Shown: positions 34,851-44,668, numbered from the stretch's first letter. The stretch: 64,000 nt of DNA from an uncultured Pelagibacteraceae bacterium (GCA_902579985.1 CACHIV010000002.1:1-64000), one strand, 5' to 3'. Made by a program: numbers and translations. The notes: generated by a model not told the origin, from the letters alone.

Positions 34851-34869
34851 TACAATTTATTACTTAAAA

Positions 34870-35907
34870 TTATCTTGATGGTGGAACGTATAAAATACCA
34901 CCTTTAGTCCATAATTCATTTGGACCTCTGTCTGGTAAGATACCAGTGTCAGCTATATTTCTTTTATAGCTTTCACCGTAATTTCCAACTTGCTTGATTA
35001 TTCTTAAGTTCCACTCGTTATCTAAACCGAATGCTGCACCCATTTCACCTTCAGCTCCAACTAATCTTTTGATAGCAGGATTATCTGAAGTTTTCATTGA
35101 ATCAGCATTAGCAGAAGTAATACCATACTCCTCAGCTTCGATCATAGTATTTAAAGACCATCTTACGATATCTTCCCATACTGCATCACCTTGACGAACA
35201 ACAGGACCTAAAGGTTCTTTTGAAATCGTTTCAGGTAAAACTACGTGTTCATCTGGATTGCTTAATTTAATTCTTTGAGCAGCTAAACCAGACTTATCAG
35301 TTGTGTAAGTATCACATCTTCCAGCATCGTATGCAGCTACAACCTCATCAGCTTTTTCAAAAGTTACTGGAGTATAAGAAATTCCTTTAGAATTAAAGAA
35401 GTCTCTCATATTTAGCTCAGTTGTTGTACCTAAGTTAGTACAAGCTGAGATACCATCTTTGAATTGGCTTGTTGAAGTAATACCAGAACTTTTTCTAACC
35501 ATGAAACCTTGACCATCGTAGAAGTTGACTCCAACGAAAGTAAGTCCGATATCTGCATCTCTAGAAAGTGTCCAAGTTGTGTTTCTAGACAAGATATCAA
35601 TCTCTCCAGAAGTTAGAGCTGTGAATCTTTCTTTAGCACTTAGTGGAGTAAACTTAACTTTGTTTGCATCACCTAGTACTGCAGCAGCTACTGCTCTACA
35701 TACATCAACATCAACACCAGTCCAATTTCCAGCTGCATCAGCATTTGAAAATCCTGGTAGACCTTGAGATACACCACATCTTACAAAACCTTTTTTCTGA
35801 GTGTTTTTAAGAGTTTTAGATTTCTTTGCCATAGCTTCAGTTGAGAATGCAAAAAGCACAGCAACCATTGCTACGAAAGAAGTCAATTGTTTTACGTATT
35901 TAAACAT
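34870..35907 (-). CDS. aapJ: Periplasmic general L-amino acid-binding protein AapJ
   Basis: 345 residues with a signal peptide (MFKYVKQLTSFVAMVAVLFA, cleavage near EAMAKKSK). The mature part has the SBP family 3 signature: GFSNADAAGNWTGVDVDVCRA near residue 55, then LTSGEIDILSRNTTWTLSRD near residue 108. Two cysteine pairs are possible (C44/C70 and C157/C198 regions). It captures amino acids for AapQMP. The ribosome site is GAGGAA about 7 bases before the ATG. Two overlapping palindromes lie 20-58 bases upstream of the start. Confidence 0.93.
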   Translation of the reverse strand: MFKYVKQLTSFVAMVAVLFAFSTEAMAKKSKTLKNTQKKGFVRCGVSQGLPGFSNADAAGNWTGVDVDVCRAVAAAVLGDANKVKFTPLSAKERFTALTSGEIDILSRNTTWTLSRDADIGLTFVGVNFYDGQGFMVRKSSGITSTSQFKDGISACTNLGTTTELNMRDFFNSKGISYTPVTFEKADEVVAAYDAGRCDTYTTDKSGLAAQRIKLSNPDEHVVLPETISKEPLGPVVRQGDAVWEDIVRWSLNTMIEAEEYGITSANADSMKTSDNPAIKRLVGAEGEMGAAFGLDNEWNLRIIKQVGNYGESYKRNIADTGILPDRGPNELWTKGGILYVPPSR

Positions 35908-35926
35908 TATTTATTCCTCTGTTTGT

Positions 35927-35965
35927 TTATTTGTTAACAAATAATTCAAATTATAATTTGAATTA
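35927..35965. promoter_or_regulatory. Two overlapping perfect palindromes upstream of aapJ
   Basis: TTATTTGTTAACAAATAA (35927-35944, 18 bp) and a 24-bp perfect palindrome at 35942-35965 centred on TTA/TAA overlap by three bases. They lie 20-58 bases before the aapJ ATG, in the promoter or leader. Either operators for a dimeric regulator or hairpins that set mRNA stability would fit. Part of the symmetry is expected by chance in AT-rich DNA, but 24 uninterrupted bases is long. Confidence 0.55.
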
Positions 35966-36075
35966 GATTTATTATTCATCATTATCTAATTGTGATCAAA
36001 GAAAATATTAATATCTTTCTAAATAATTTTAACTATATGTAGTGTAAAATTTAATCTTAATTATATATATAGTGA

Positions 36076-36152
36076 TGGCGCGCTCTGGAGGATTCGAACC
36101 TCCGACCCTCGGTTTAGAAAACCGATGCTCTATCCAGCTGAGCTAAGAGCGC
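36076..36152 (-). tRNA. trnR: tRNA-Arg (anticodon TCT)
   Basis: On the minus strand GCGCTCT pairs with AGAGCGC, with G as discriminator and CCA encoded. The D-arm is TAGCTCAGCTGGATAGAGC, the anticodon arm CGGTTTTCTAAACCG with TCT in the loop, and the T-arm GGAGGTTCGAATCCTCC. It reads AGA and AGG codons, the main Arg codons in this AT-rich sequence. Confidence 0.95.
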
Positions 36153-36187
36153 AAAAAAATATTTATAACTATATTTATAATATTAAT

Positions 36188-37597
36188 TTAATTTTTAAAA
36201 AGAAATTTTTTACATATTATCAACAATGTTAAAAGCTCTATCCTTCCAATAACCATAAAAAAAATAAGATAATATTTAGTAAAAAATTGTAAATTATTAA
36301 AACTGAAGTCATTTAATCCATACATAGATGAATTTACAGTATTCATAATTGTAAGAATAGATAGTTTAAAGGAATTTTCAAATTCAACGCCACTCAAAGT
36401 CAATAAACATGTTAAAAAAAATAAAGAAAATATAAAAATGATTATAGATAAAAAATATTTATAAACTTCATTTAATTCAAATGATTCCTTGGCAAATAAA
36501 TGTTTATTAACAAAAATATTTTTTGGCTTACTATAAGATAATATTTCATTTATTGAGTATTTAAATAGTGAATAAATTTTTAAAAATCTTACTCCAGAAC
36601 TTGTTGAAAAAAAAGATCCTCCAATAATCACTAAAATCAAAAAAATAAAGGATAAATTTTTAGAATTACTTTCGAAAGAAAAACCTATATTTGAAATACT
36701 ACTTGTTAACGAAAAAAAGAGCTTAGAAAAATTATTATCAAAATTAAAAAAAGTAAAAAAAATAATTAATAATACTGAAAGATAAATTAATAAATAAATA
36801 TCTTCACTAAAAAAATTTATATTACGATTTTTAGTAAATATTAAATTATAAATTAAAAAAATACTAAAAAAGGAGGTTAATAATAATAAAGAAGTAATAA
36901 CTATCTGAGAATTATTTAATAGTATATTTGATAAATCATTTGTTGGTAAAAAACCACCAGATGAGATAATGGTCATGGCTAAATTTAGAGAATTAAATGA
37001 CCTGATATTAAAAAAGTTTAAAGTTATAAATATGAATAAAGTTATTGAGGAATATAATAAAAAAATTTTTAAAGATTGTTTTAAAGTTTCTGCTTTATTG
37101 AAAGATATAAAATTAGTTAAAGATTTTTTAAAACTATTATCAAAAATATCAATTAATAAAATAATTGAAAATAAAAAATAAAGACCTCCAATCCATTGAG
37201 AGGAAGAACGCCAAATAATTAAACTTTGATCGATATGTTTAATATTATCAAAAATTGTAAATCCAGTAGAGGTAAAACCAGATATAGATTCAAAATATGC
37301 ATTCAAAAAAGTTAAATTATATATACTGAAATAAAAAGGTATAGATATAATCAAAGGAAGAAAAAAATAACCTAAAATAATTGTTAAAATCTTTTCATAG
37401 ATTGAAGTTTTTTTTTCATCATTATTTTTAGAATAATAAAAAATTATTGCAAACAATATTGATACGAAAAAAGTCCAAACATAAGTATTTAAATTAAGAT
37501 AGAGATTTAAATAATATGAATATATAATATTAAGAAAAGATAAAATTGAAATTAAACCGCAAAAAATACTCAAATAAATGAGTTTAAAATATTTCAT
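36188..37597 (-). CDS. trkH: Potassium uptake membrane subunit TrkH
   Basis: 469 residues, strongly hydrophobic, with ten or more membrane segments. Selectivity-filter-like loops of the TrkH/KtrB fold include SGFTSTGFTIFDN near residue 105 and, further on, SSGGFLPTNDLS and GGSFFSTSSGVRFLKIY. With TrkA it imports K+ (or Na+/K+). It is last in ntrY-ntrX-trkA-trkH, 4 bases after trkA. The composition is extremely Ile/Phe/Leu/Asn-rich. Confidence 0.88.
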   Translation of the reverse strand: MKYFKLIYLSIFCGLISILSFLNIIYSYYLNLYLNLNTYVWTFFVSILFAIIFYYSKNNDEKKTSIYEKILTIILGYFFLPLIISIPFYFSIYNLTFLNAYFESISGFTSTGFTIFDNIKHIDQSLIIWRSSSQWIGGLYFLFSIILLIDIFDNSFKKSLTNFISFNKAETLKQSLKIFLLYSSITLFIFITLNFFNIRSFNSLNLAMTIISSGGFLPTNDLSNILLNNSQIVITSLLLLTSFFSIFLIYNLIFTKNRNINFFSEDIYLLIYLSVLLIIFFTFFNFDNNFSKLFFSLTSSISNIGFSFESNSKNLSFIFLILVIIGGSFFSTSSGVRFLKIYSLFKYSINEILSYSKPKNIFVNKHLFAKESFELNEVYKYFLSIIIFIFSLFFLTCLLTLSGVEFENSFKLSILTIMNTVNSSMYGLNDFSFNNLQFFTKYYLIFFMVIGRIELLTLLIICKKFLFKN

Positions 37598-37601
37598 TTT
37601 A

Positions 37602-38993
37602 TTATACTGCGCTTATACGAAACATATTTTCTACATCTTCTAAAAAATCTTTTTTAGCAAGAAAAACAACTATATCATCCTTTTTAAAAATAAAATTAGA
37701 TCTGGGTATAATAACTTCTTCACCTCTAAGAACTGCACCAATTCTGATTTCATCTGGAAGATCTAAATTTTTTAATTCTTTATTGATCAATTCTGATGTG
37801 TCAATAATTTCAGCTTCAATAATTTCATATTCACCATTTAAGATACTATAAGCATTTTCAATTGTTCCTTTGTGAACATGTTTTAAAATACTAGAAACTG
37901 TATTCATTCTCGGATCAATTAGATCATCTATTTTTAATGAAGACTGAAGTAAAGAATAATTTGTTTTATTTATTAATGCCATTGTTCTTTTGTCATCTAA
38001 TTCTTTTTTGTCTTTATTGAATTTTTCAACTAATACACTTACCATTAAATTGTCTTCATCATCATTTGTTAACGCTAATACAGTTTGAACTTCTTCAAGA
38101 TTCGCCTCTAATAAAACTTCTTCATCAAGACCATCTCCATTAATTATAATTGTATTATTAAGTTCACCTGCAATGAATTCTGCTCTTTCTTTATTTTTTT
38201 CTATAATTTTGACTCTTGCAGAGTCAAAACTTTCCTCAAGATTTTTTGCTAAATTCAATCCAATATTACCACCTCCGATAATCAAAATTTTATTTGAGAT
38301 TTTTTCATTATGACCAAAAGCATTTAATGTTTCTTGCATTTGAGATGCATTTATAGCGATATATGCTCTATCTTCTTTTAACATGACATCATTTTTTCTT
38401 AACACTAAAAACTTATCATTTCTTATAACACCCATAATATTTGAATCTAATTTTGGAAATTTCTTCGTAAGATCATTAAGTTTTATATTAATCAGTGGGC
38501 ACTTTTCGTTTATTAATACTTCAAGTAATCTAATTTTATTTTTTGCAAAAGGAACATTATCTAAGGCACCTGGTGCTTCTAATTTCCTTTGTAATGATTT
38601 AGCAATTTCAATCTCTGGAGAAATAATAACATCAATAGGAAGATTTTCTTTACTATATACTTTTGTAAATTTTGGATTAAGATAATCTTGAGATCTAATT
38701 CGTGCAATCTTTTTTTGAACTTTGAAAATTGAAAAAGCAATTTGACATATCAACATATTTATTTCGTCATTTCTTGTAACAGCTATAATCATGTCTGCTT
38801 CAGAAGCATTAGCTTTTTCAAGTATAGAAGGATATGTGGCTTTACCAACTATTGCTTTTACATCTAAACTTTCGTTAATCTTTTTAATATCATCACTAGA
38901 CTGATCAACTACAGTAATAGAATGACCCTGTTCACCCAAAATTTTTGCTATTGTAAAACCAACTCTTCCGGCACCACAAACAATTATATTCAT
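37602..38993 (-). CDS. trkA: Trk potassium uptake regulatory subunit TrkA
   Basis: 463 residues with two tandem RCK units. Each has a Rossmann NAD-binding domain (MNIIVCGAGRVGFTIAKILG at the start; ILIIGGGNIGLNLAKNL near residue 230) followed by a TrkA-C domain. It gates TrkH in response to nucleotide binding. The gene ends 4 bases before trkH and starts directly after ntrX, as in many alphaproteobacteria. Confidence 0.93.
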   Translation of the reverse strand: MNIIVCGAGRVGFTIAKILGEQGHSITVVDQSSDDIKKINESLDVKAIVGKATYPSILEKANASEADMIIAVTRNDEINMLICQIAFSIFKVQKKIARIRSQDYLNPKFTKVYSKENLPIDVIISPEIEIAKSLQRKLEAPGALDNVPFAKNKIRLLEVLINEKCPLINIKLNDLTKKFPKLDSNIMGVIRNDKFLVLRKNDVMLKEDRAYIAINASQMQETLNAFGHNEKISNKILIIGGGNIGLNLAKNLEESFDSARVKIIEKNKERAEFIAGELNNTIIINGDGLDEEVLLEANLEEVQTVLALTNDDEDNLMVSVLVEKFNKDKKELDDKRTMALINKTNYSLLQSSLKIDDLIDPRMNTVSSILKHVHKGTIENAYSILNGEYEIIEAEIIDTSELINKELKNLDLPDEIRIGAVLRGEEVIIPRSNFIFKKDDIVVFLAKKDFLEDVENMFRISAV

Positions 38994-40349
38994 TTAATTT
39001 AATTCTTTAATTCCTAAACCCTTAAGTTTTCTATGTAAGGCTGATCTTTCCATGCCTATAAAATCAGCTGTTTTAGATATATTTCCATTAAATTTTTTCA
39101 ATTGAGTAGTTAAATACTCTTTTTCAAAATTTTCTCTAGCTTCTTTTAATGGCACAGATAAAGAGTTTTTTGATGGTTCATCTTTAATATCAGCTGTTTT
39201 TAATGACTCTTTAATTATAAGAGAAATTTTGTTTGAATTGTCTGGGGACAAAATTGCTATTCTTTCTATCAAATTTCTAAGTTCTCTAACATTACCTGGC
39301 CATTCATAATTTAATAAATAATTATCATTGGAATCAATATTTAATTTTTTTAAATTATAATTTTTTGAAATTTTTTCAGAAAAATATTCAATTAAATATG
39401 GAATATCAGAAACTCTATTTCTAAGTGGTTCTACATTAATCTCAAAAACATTAAGTCTATGATAAAGATCTTCTCTAAAATTACCAATTTCTATTTCATG
39501 TTTTATATCTTTACTAGAAGAGCATATAATTCTAACATCAACTTTAATATCGTGATCACCATTAATTCTCTTGAATTTTTGATCAATCAAAACACGTAAA
39601 ATTTTAGATTGTGTTTCAAGTGGGATTTCTGAAATTTCATCTATCAAGAGAATCCCACCAGATGATTTTTCTAAAGCTCCATAAGAAATTGCACCATTAT
39701 TTTTTTCTTCACCAAATAATTCTAGTTCATATTTTTCTATATCTAATAAAGCACCATTTAAAATTACAAAAGGACCTTTTTGTCGTTTAGATTCTTTATG
39801 AATTTTTCTTGCTATTAATTCTTTTCCAGATCCAGTTGGTCCATTTATAAAAATTCTGCTTTCTGAAATTGAAATTTTATCAATTTGTTCTTTAATGTTT
39901 TTAATATTTTCACTTTGACCAATTAATTCATATGAATAAAAAAGTTTATTTTCAAATTCCTTATTTTTATTCTTTAAATTAATATTTTCTACAGCCCGGT
40001 TAACAAAATTTAATAATCTTTCCTGGTTAAATGGTTTTTCAATAAACTCAAATGCACCAGCCTTTAGAGCTTTAATTGCCATTTCAACATTAGCATGACC
40101 TGTGATTGTAATAACAGGAATATTTTTATCTTTTCTTTTAATGTGTGATAAAAGTTCTAATCCATCATTATCACCTTTATCCAATTTAACATCTATAATT
40201 GCTACATCTGGAAGTTTTTTATCAATTTCATTTAATGCTTGATTATAATTCGCTGCTAATCTTGTTTTGTAACCTGCTTCTTTAATCAAATCATTTATAA
40301 TGTTTCTAATATCAGTATTATCATCTATTATTAATATTTCTGTACTCAT
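38994..40349 (-). CDS. ntrX: Response regulator NtrX (sigma54-activator fold without GAFTGA)
   Basis: 451 residues: a receiver domain with Asp53 (VAIIDVKL), an AAA+ domain with Walker A NGPTGSGKELIA near residue 170 and LLIDEISEIPLETQ, and a C-terminal Fis-type helix-turn-helix (ISKTADFIGMERSALHRKL). The loop that normally reads GAFTGA is absent; LFGEEKNNGAISYGALEKS occupies the place. The same loss is seen in other alphaproteobacterial NtrX proteins and argues against sigma54 contact. It is the partner of NtrY, whose gene overlaps by one base. Confidence 0.92.
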   Translation of the reverse strand: MSTEILIIDDNTDIRNIINDLIKEAGYKTRLAANYNQALNEIDKKLPDVAIIDVKLDKGDNDGLELLSHIKRKDKNIPVITITGHANVEMAIKALKAGAFEFIEKPFNQERLLNFVNRAVENINLKNKNKEFENKLFYSYELIGQSENIKNIKEQIDKISISESRIFINGPTGSGKELIARKIHKESKRQKGPFVILNGALLDIEKYELELFGEEKNNGAISYGALEKSSGGILLIDEISEIPLETQSKILRVLIDQKFKRINGDHDIKVDVRIICSSSKDIKHEIEIGNFREDLYHRLNVFEINVEPLRNRVSDIPYLIEYFSEKISKNYNLKKLNIDSNDNYLLNYEWPGNVRELRNLIERIAILSPDNSNKISLIIKESLKTADIKDEPSKNSLSVPLKEARENFEKEYLTTQLKKFNGNISKTADFIGMERSALHRKLKGLGIKELN

Positions 40350-42130
40350 TATCTTACAAAATTTATCTGAATTTTTGCACCATCTTGAATTGGAATAAAG
40401 TTTATTGAACCATTATGATCATTTATAATTTTATTAACAATTGCTAAACCTAAACCTGTACCTTTTTTTTTGGTTGTAAAATATGGATCTAATATATTTT
40501 TAATGTTTTTAGAAAATATTTCAAAACCTAAGCCATTGTCAATAATAATAAAATCTATATTTGATTCTTTATTTTTCAATTTGATCTCTATTTTACCATT
40601 AAAACTATTATTTTTATTACGCTTTTCTTGAATACTTTCAATAGAATTTTTAATCAAATTAAAAAAAACTCTACTTAATTGCTCATAATCTGAATTTAAT
40701 ATTGTTTTTTCACTGTCATAATTAAAATCAATTGAAATATCTGAATCTAATTCTTTTATTAAATTAATATTTTCATTAATTATAGAAACTAAATTATTAT
40801 CTTTAAGTATTGGTTTTGGCATTCTAGCAAAATCTGAAAATTCATTTACTAAATTTTCAATTTGTTTTATTTGTTTAGTTATAATCTTTAAACCTTTATT
40901 AAATTTGTTATCATCTTGAGTTTCAACATTTTTTGAATATTCATTTTTTAATTTATCTAATGTTAATTGTATTGGAGTGAGTGGATTTTTTATTTCATGT
41001 GCTAATTTTCTTGCAAGATTTTCCCATGCTTCATGTCTTTCATTAATAATTAATTTATTTTGTTGAGTTTTCAATTTTTCAGTCATTAGATTAAAATTTT
41101 TATTTAAAATCTCCATATCTTTGTCTGATTTTATTTCTGGAACTTTAGTATCTAAATTTCCCATTCCAATATTTGATGATGCAATAATTAAATTATTTAT
41201 AGATCTAAAGAATCTTGATGAAAATCTTATTGCAATAGATATTGATAAAAATAACAATAATGAAACTACAACAAGATAAATAAATGCAAAAGAAATTTTA
41301 ATTCCAGTTTGTTTATTTAAAACTGTATAGTAAAAATTAAGAGCTTCTTCTGACTCAATTAAATATTGTGAAATCTTTTGATCTAAATATTTAACTATAT
41401 ATAAATATTTATCATCAAAATTTTCAAGTTTTATAATTGAAGCAGACTGATTTTTGTAAGCATTTATAATTTTAAGTGGTCGTTTGTCATTTGAAACCAT
41501 CTCAAGTGCATCTTTTAATGGGGGGCGATATAAATCTATGTCCTGCAATGTGCTTAAGAAAAGATTTCCATTTATATCAATAATATGTACTTCATCCATA
41601 CCACGAATTAATTTTTGAGTATTAAGAAAACTTTTAAATTGATTTATATTCATTTTTAAAAAATTAGCACTTTTGTTTAAATCATAAGCTATTAAGATAA
41701 TTTCTGATTGAGTCTTCGTTCTAACTTCTTCTGTATAACTTTTTGCAACTTCATAAGAATTGTTTACAGCTGTTGTGATTTTTTTATCTAAATACTTATC
41801 AAGTGCAAAAGATAAAAGGAATAAAGAAAATAGTGAAATTAATATTGATGGTATTAAAGTAAATAAAGCAAAAAATGTTATATACTTTCTATTGGCTCTG
41901 GCACCACTTATATCAATATCAATCTTTAGAGAGCTTTTAACTTCTTTAAAAATCATTAAGAAAAGAAGAAGTAATAATCCTATATTTCCAATTAAAAGAA
42001 TTTGAAGATTCTTATCACTTAATTTAACAAAACCTTTATCAATAAAGGTTAAAAATGTTATAAATCCCAATAACAAAGTTATTAAAAATATTATAGTTAT
42101 AAAAATATTTTTTTTGATAAAATCAATCAT
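40349..42130 (-). CDS. ntrY: Sensor histidine kinase NtrY
   Basis: 593 residues. Three N-terminal membrane helices lie in the first 110 residues and a fourth around residues 280-305, bracketing a periplasmic domain. HAMP follows at about 305-360, then a short linker and HisKA (ENLARKLAHEIKNPLTPIQ). The HATPase has IIDNGLGF and KKGTGLGLAIVNKI. No separate PAS is obvious, whereas many NtrY have one. The signal is unknown; NtrYX in alphaproteobacteria has been tied to nitrogen, redox and envelope responses. Confidence 0.9.
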   Translation of the reverse strand: MIDFIKKNIFITIIFLITLLLGFITFLTFIDKGFVKLSDKNLQILLIGNIGLLLLLFLMIFKEVKSSLKIDIDISGARANRKYITFFALFTLIPSILISLFSLFLLSFALDKYLDKKITTAVNNSYEVAKSYTEEVRTKTQSEIILIAYDLNKSANFLKMNINQFKSFLNTQKLIRGMDEVHIIDINGNLFLSTLQDIDLYRPPLKDALEMVSNDKRPLKIINAYKNQSASIIKLENFDDKYLYIVKYLDQKISQYLIESEEALNFYYTVLNKQTGIKISFAFIYLVVVSLLLFLSISIAIRFSSRFFRSINNLIIASSNIGMGNLDTKVPEIKSDKDMEILNKNFNLMTEKLKTQQNKLIINERHEAWENLARKLAHEIKNPLTPIQLTLDKLKNEYSKNVETQDDNKFNKGLKIITKQIKQIENLVNEFSDFARMPKPILKDNNLVSIINENINLIKELDSDISIDFNYDSEKTILNSDYEQLSRVFFNLIKNSIESIQEKRNKNNSFNGKIEIKLKNKESNIDFIIIDNGLGFEIFSKNIKNILDPYFTTKKKGTGLGLAIVNKIINDHNGSINFIPIQDGAKIQINFVR

Positions 42131-42163
42131 TGTGAGATAAGTAGACTAATATATATTTTTATC

Positions 42164-43279
42164 ATGAATAACTGTTTTATAATACTTGCTGCTGGAGAAA
42201 GTAAAAGATTTAATTCTAAGACACCTAAACCATACAGCTTATACAGAGGAAAACCTTTGTTATTGCATTCTATAGATAAAGCTAAAAAATATAATAAATT
42301 TAGCAAAATTATTCTGGTGATTAATAAAAAACATAAAAAATATATTAAAAAACTTAGAATTAAAGATATTAAAATAATAGATGGTGGAAAAACACGTGCT
42401 GAGTCTGCTTATAAAAGTTTAAAATACTTAAAAAAGTACAATATAAAAAGAGTTATGATTCATGATGCTGCTAGACCGAATTTTTCTTTAAAACTTTTAG
42501 ATAAATTAATTAATGCAAGTAAATCCAATTATTGTGTAATACCAGCACTGCAAGCTACCGACACTATTAAACAAAAGATCTTTAAAAAAATTAAAAATCT
42601 AAGAAGAGAAAATATTTATTTAGTACAAACTCCACAAATATTCGATTATAAAAAATTATATAGTTTACAATCTGATATAAGTACAAATATAACTGATGAT
42701 GCTAGTCTATTTTTATCTAAAGGCAAAAAGATAAAGATTATTAAAGGAGAAACTTCTAATAATAAAATAACAATAAATTCTGATACTAAAATTTCCAATA
42801 AGATAAAATATGGAATAGGTTTTGATGTTCACAGATTAGTTCCTAATAAAAGTTTATATTTAGGAGGTATTAAAATTCCTTCATCTCTAGGAACATTGGG
42901 TCATTCAGACGGAGATCCTGTACTTCATGCTTTAATAGATTCTATATTGGGAGCATGTTCTATGGGGGATATTGGTCAAAAATTTTCAGACAAAAGTAAA
43001 AAATATAAAAATATTAGATCAACTATTTTAATTAAAAAAATTTTAGATCAGATAAAATCTAAAAATTTTTCAATAAATAATATTGATTTAAATATAATTG
43101 CTCAAAAGCCTAGAATTTCAAAATTTAAAAATAAAATCCATCAATCAATTTCAAAAATTTGTGAAATATCAAAAAATCAAATAAATATAAAAGGTAAAAC
43201 AACGGAAAAACTAGGTTTAATTGGTAAAGAAAAAGCTATCGCATGTGAAGTAATAACTTCTGTAATTAAATATGATTAA
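42164..43279 (+). CDS. ispDF: Bifunctional IspD-IspF isoprenoid enzyme
   Basis: 371 residues, a fusion of two MEP-pathway steps. IspD (1-210) has IILAAGESKRFN, MIHDAARPNFS and QTPQIFDY. IspF (about 215-371) has IGFDVHRLVPNKSLYLGG and GHSDGDPVLHALIDSILGA with the metal-binding Asp and His residues. The two halves make CDP-methylerythritol and later cyclise the CDP-ME-2-phosphate. Fusion is common in alphaproteobacteria. It is divergent from ntrY (33 bases) and overlaps pgpA by 8 bases. Confidence 0.94.
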   Translation: MNNCFIILAAGESKRFNSKTPKPYSLYRGKPLLLHSIDKAKKYNKFSKIILVINKKHKKYIKKLRIKDIKIIDGGKTRAESAYKSLKYLKKYNIKRVMIHDAARPNFSLKLLDKLINASKSNYCVIPALQATDTIKQKIFKKIKNLRRENIYLVQTPQIFDYKKLYSLQSDISTNITDDASLFLSKGKKIKIIKGETSNNKITINSDTKISNKIKYGIGFDVHRLVPNKSLYLGGIKIPSSLGTLGHSDGDPVLHALIDSILGACSMGDIGQKFSDKSKKYKNIRSTILIKKILDQIKSKNFSINNIDLNIIAQKPRISKFKNKIHQSISKICEISKNQINIKGKTTEKLGLIGKEKAIACEVITSVIKYD

Positions 43280-43766
43280 CAAAATAAATTTTTTATTTGT
43301 CACTTTATTTGGAATTGGAAAATTAAAAAAAATACCTGGTAGTTATGCATCATTGATAACTACTATTTTTCTATTTCTTTTATTTCATATATTAAATTTT
43401 TCACCAAGTATTGTTTTAATAGTAATAATAATTATATTTTTTATATCTCTTTATTCAGTGAATAAATTTATAAAAAATTTAGATAATAAAGATCCTAAAG
43501 AAATAGTAATTGATGAATTTATTGGTCAATCAATTCCAATATGTCTTTATGAAATTGCACATGAAGGAACAAAAGAAAATAGTCAAGTATTAACATTCTA
43601 CTTTATAATGTTTATCTTATTTAGAATATTCGATATCACTAAACCATACCCTGTAAGTTATTATGATAAAAACTTTAAAAATAGTTTTGGTGTTATTATG
43701 GATGATGTTTGTGCTGGATTATATGTTGTAGCTGTCCTTGTTTTATATATGGTAATTATATCATGA
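43272..43766 (+). CDS. pgpA: Phosphatidylglycerophosphatase A
   Basis: 164 residues with several membrane segments. GIGKLKKIPGSYASL at the N-terminus and IVIDEFIGQSIPI near residue 75 are PgpA motifs. It dephosphorylates phosphatidylglycerophosphate to phosphatidylglycerol in the inner membrane. The start overlaps ispDF by 8 bases and the stop overlaps the cinA start (ATGA). Confidence 0.88.
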   Translation: MINKINFLFVTLFGIGKLKKIPGSYASLITTIFLFLLFHILNFSPSIVLIVIIIIFFISLYSVNKFIKNLDNKDPKEIVIDEFIGQSIPICLYEIAHEGTKENSQVLTFYFIMFILFRIFDITKPYPVSYYDKNFKNSFGVIMDDVCAGLYVVAVLVLYMVIIS

Positions 43767-44236
43767 AAAAACTCTCTCAAAAAATAGTTAAATTGCTTAC
43801 TTTAAAGAGATTAAAGATATCTTTCGTAGAATCTTGCACTGGTGGTTTACTTTCAAATAATATAACTTTAATAAGTGGGGCTTCTAAAGTTTTTACTCTT
43901 GGATTAGTTACATATTCAAACCAAACTAAAATTAACATTCTCAGAGTTCCTAAAAAAATAATAATGAAACATGGTGCTGTAAGTTATGAAACCTGTTTAT
44001 CTATGGTTAAAAATTTGAACAAAATTAGTAAAACTGACATTTCTGTCTCAATTACAGGAATTGCTGGACCTAAAGGGGGGACTAAGCATAAACCTGTAGG
44101 TTTAGTATATATAGGTATTAAAAAAAATAATAAAACATTCATAAAAAAGTACTTATTTAAAAATAAAATAAGATCTTCAATTCAAAGGGCAACAGTTAAT
44201 AGGGCTTTAAATTTAATTTTAGCTTTTATTAAATAG
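43763..44236 (+). CDS. pncC: CinA C-terminal domain nicotinamide-nucleotide amidase (PncC)
   Basis: 157 residues from the ATG at 43763 (MKKLSQKIVKLLTLKRLKIS...), chosen because it overlaps the pgpA stop as ATGA; upstream in-frame starts lie inside pgpA. FVESCTGGLLSNNIT and GIAGPKGGTKHKPVGLVYIG are the family motifs. It deamidates NMN, recycling pyridine nucleotides. The long N-terminal CinA domain is absent, which is normal for PncC. It overlaps the convergent coq10-like gene by 18 bases. Confidence 0.88.
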   Translation: MKKLSQKIVKLLTLKRLKISFVESCTGGLLSNNITLISGASKVFTLGLVTYSNQTKINILRVPKKIIMKHGAVSYETCLSMVKNLNKISKTDISVSITGIAGPKGGTKHKPVGLVYIGIKKNNKTFIKKYLFKNKIRSSIQRATVNRALNLILAFIK

Positions 44237-44668
44237 TTCTTCTGCTCTTTTTTGAAAAGCATCAGCAATTTTATCTAATCCAAACTGAAAAGATTTAGTC
44301 ATAATTACATTTAAAAAATGATTTTTAAGCTCAAAATCAACATCAAAAGAAACTTCAGTAAAATTATTTTTTTCTTTAAAATACCATTTGTTTTCTAAAT
44401 GTTTTAAAGGCCCATCAAGATTAGTAACATAAATTGAGTTTTCATTTTTGTTAAATTTTACATCGCTTTTATATGTGTCTTGAAATGGACCTTTTCCAAT
44501 AGTTAAATCTGCAATTATTAATAATAGTTCACCTTCATATTTTTTTTCATAAATTTTTGCATTAAGACAAAAAGGAACAAATTTAGGATATTTTTCTATA
44601 TCCAGTACAAGATTAATTAAGTCATTTTTTTTACATTCAATTAATCTCTTAACTGAAGCTTTAGGCAT
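44219..44668 (-). CDS. COQ10/RatA-family START-domain protein
   Basis: 149 residues. The pattern IECKKNDLINLVLDIEKYPKFVPFC at the start, then a central beta-sheet and a long C-terminal helix (FGLDKIADAFQKRAEELF), is the SRPBCC fold of coenzyme-Q-binding COQ10 proteins. It is needed for efficient ubiquinone-dependent respiration in homologues. RatA toxins share the fold, but no antitoxin partner is present. It overlaps the lipA stop by one base. Confidence 0.83.
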   Translation of the reverse strand: MPKASVKRLIECKKNDLINLVLDIEKYPKFVPFCLNAKIYEKKYEGELLLIIADLTIGKGPFQDTYKSDVKFNKNENSIYVTNLDGPLKHLENKWYFKEKNNFTEVSFDVDFELKNHFLNVIMTKSFQFGLDKIADAFQKRAEELFNKS

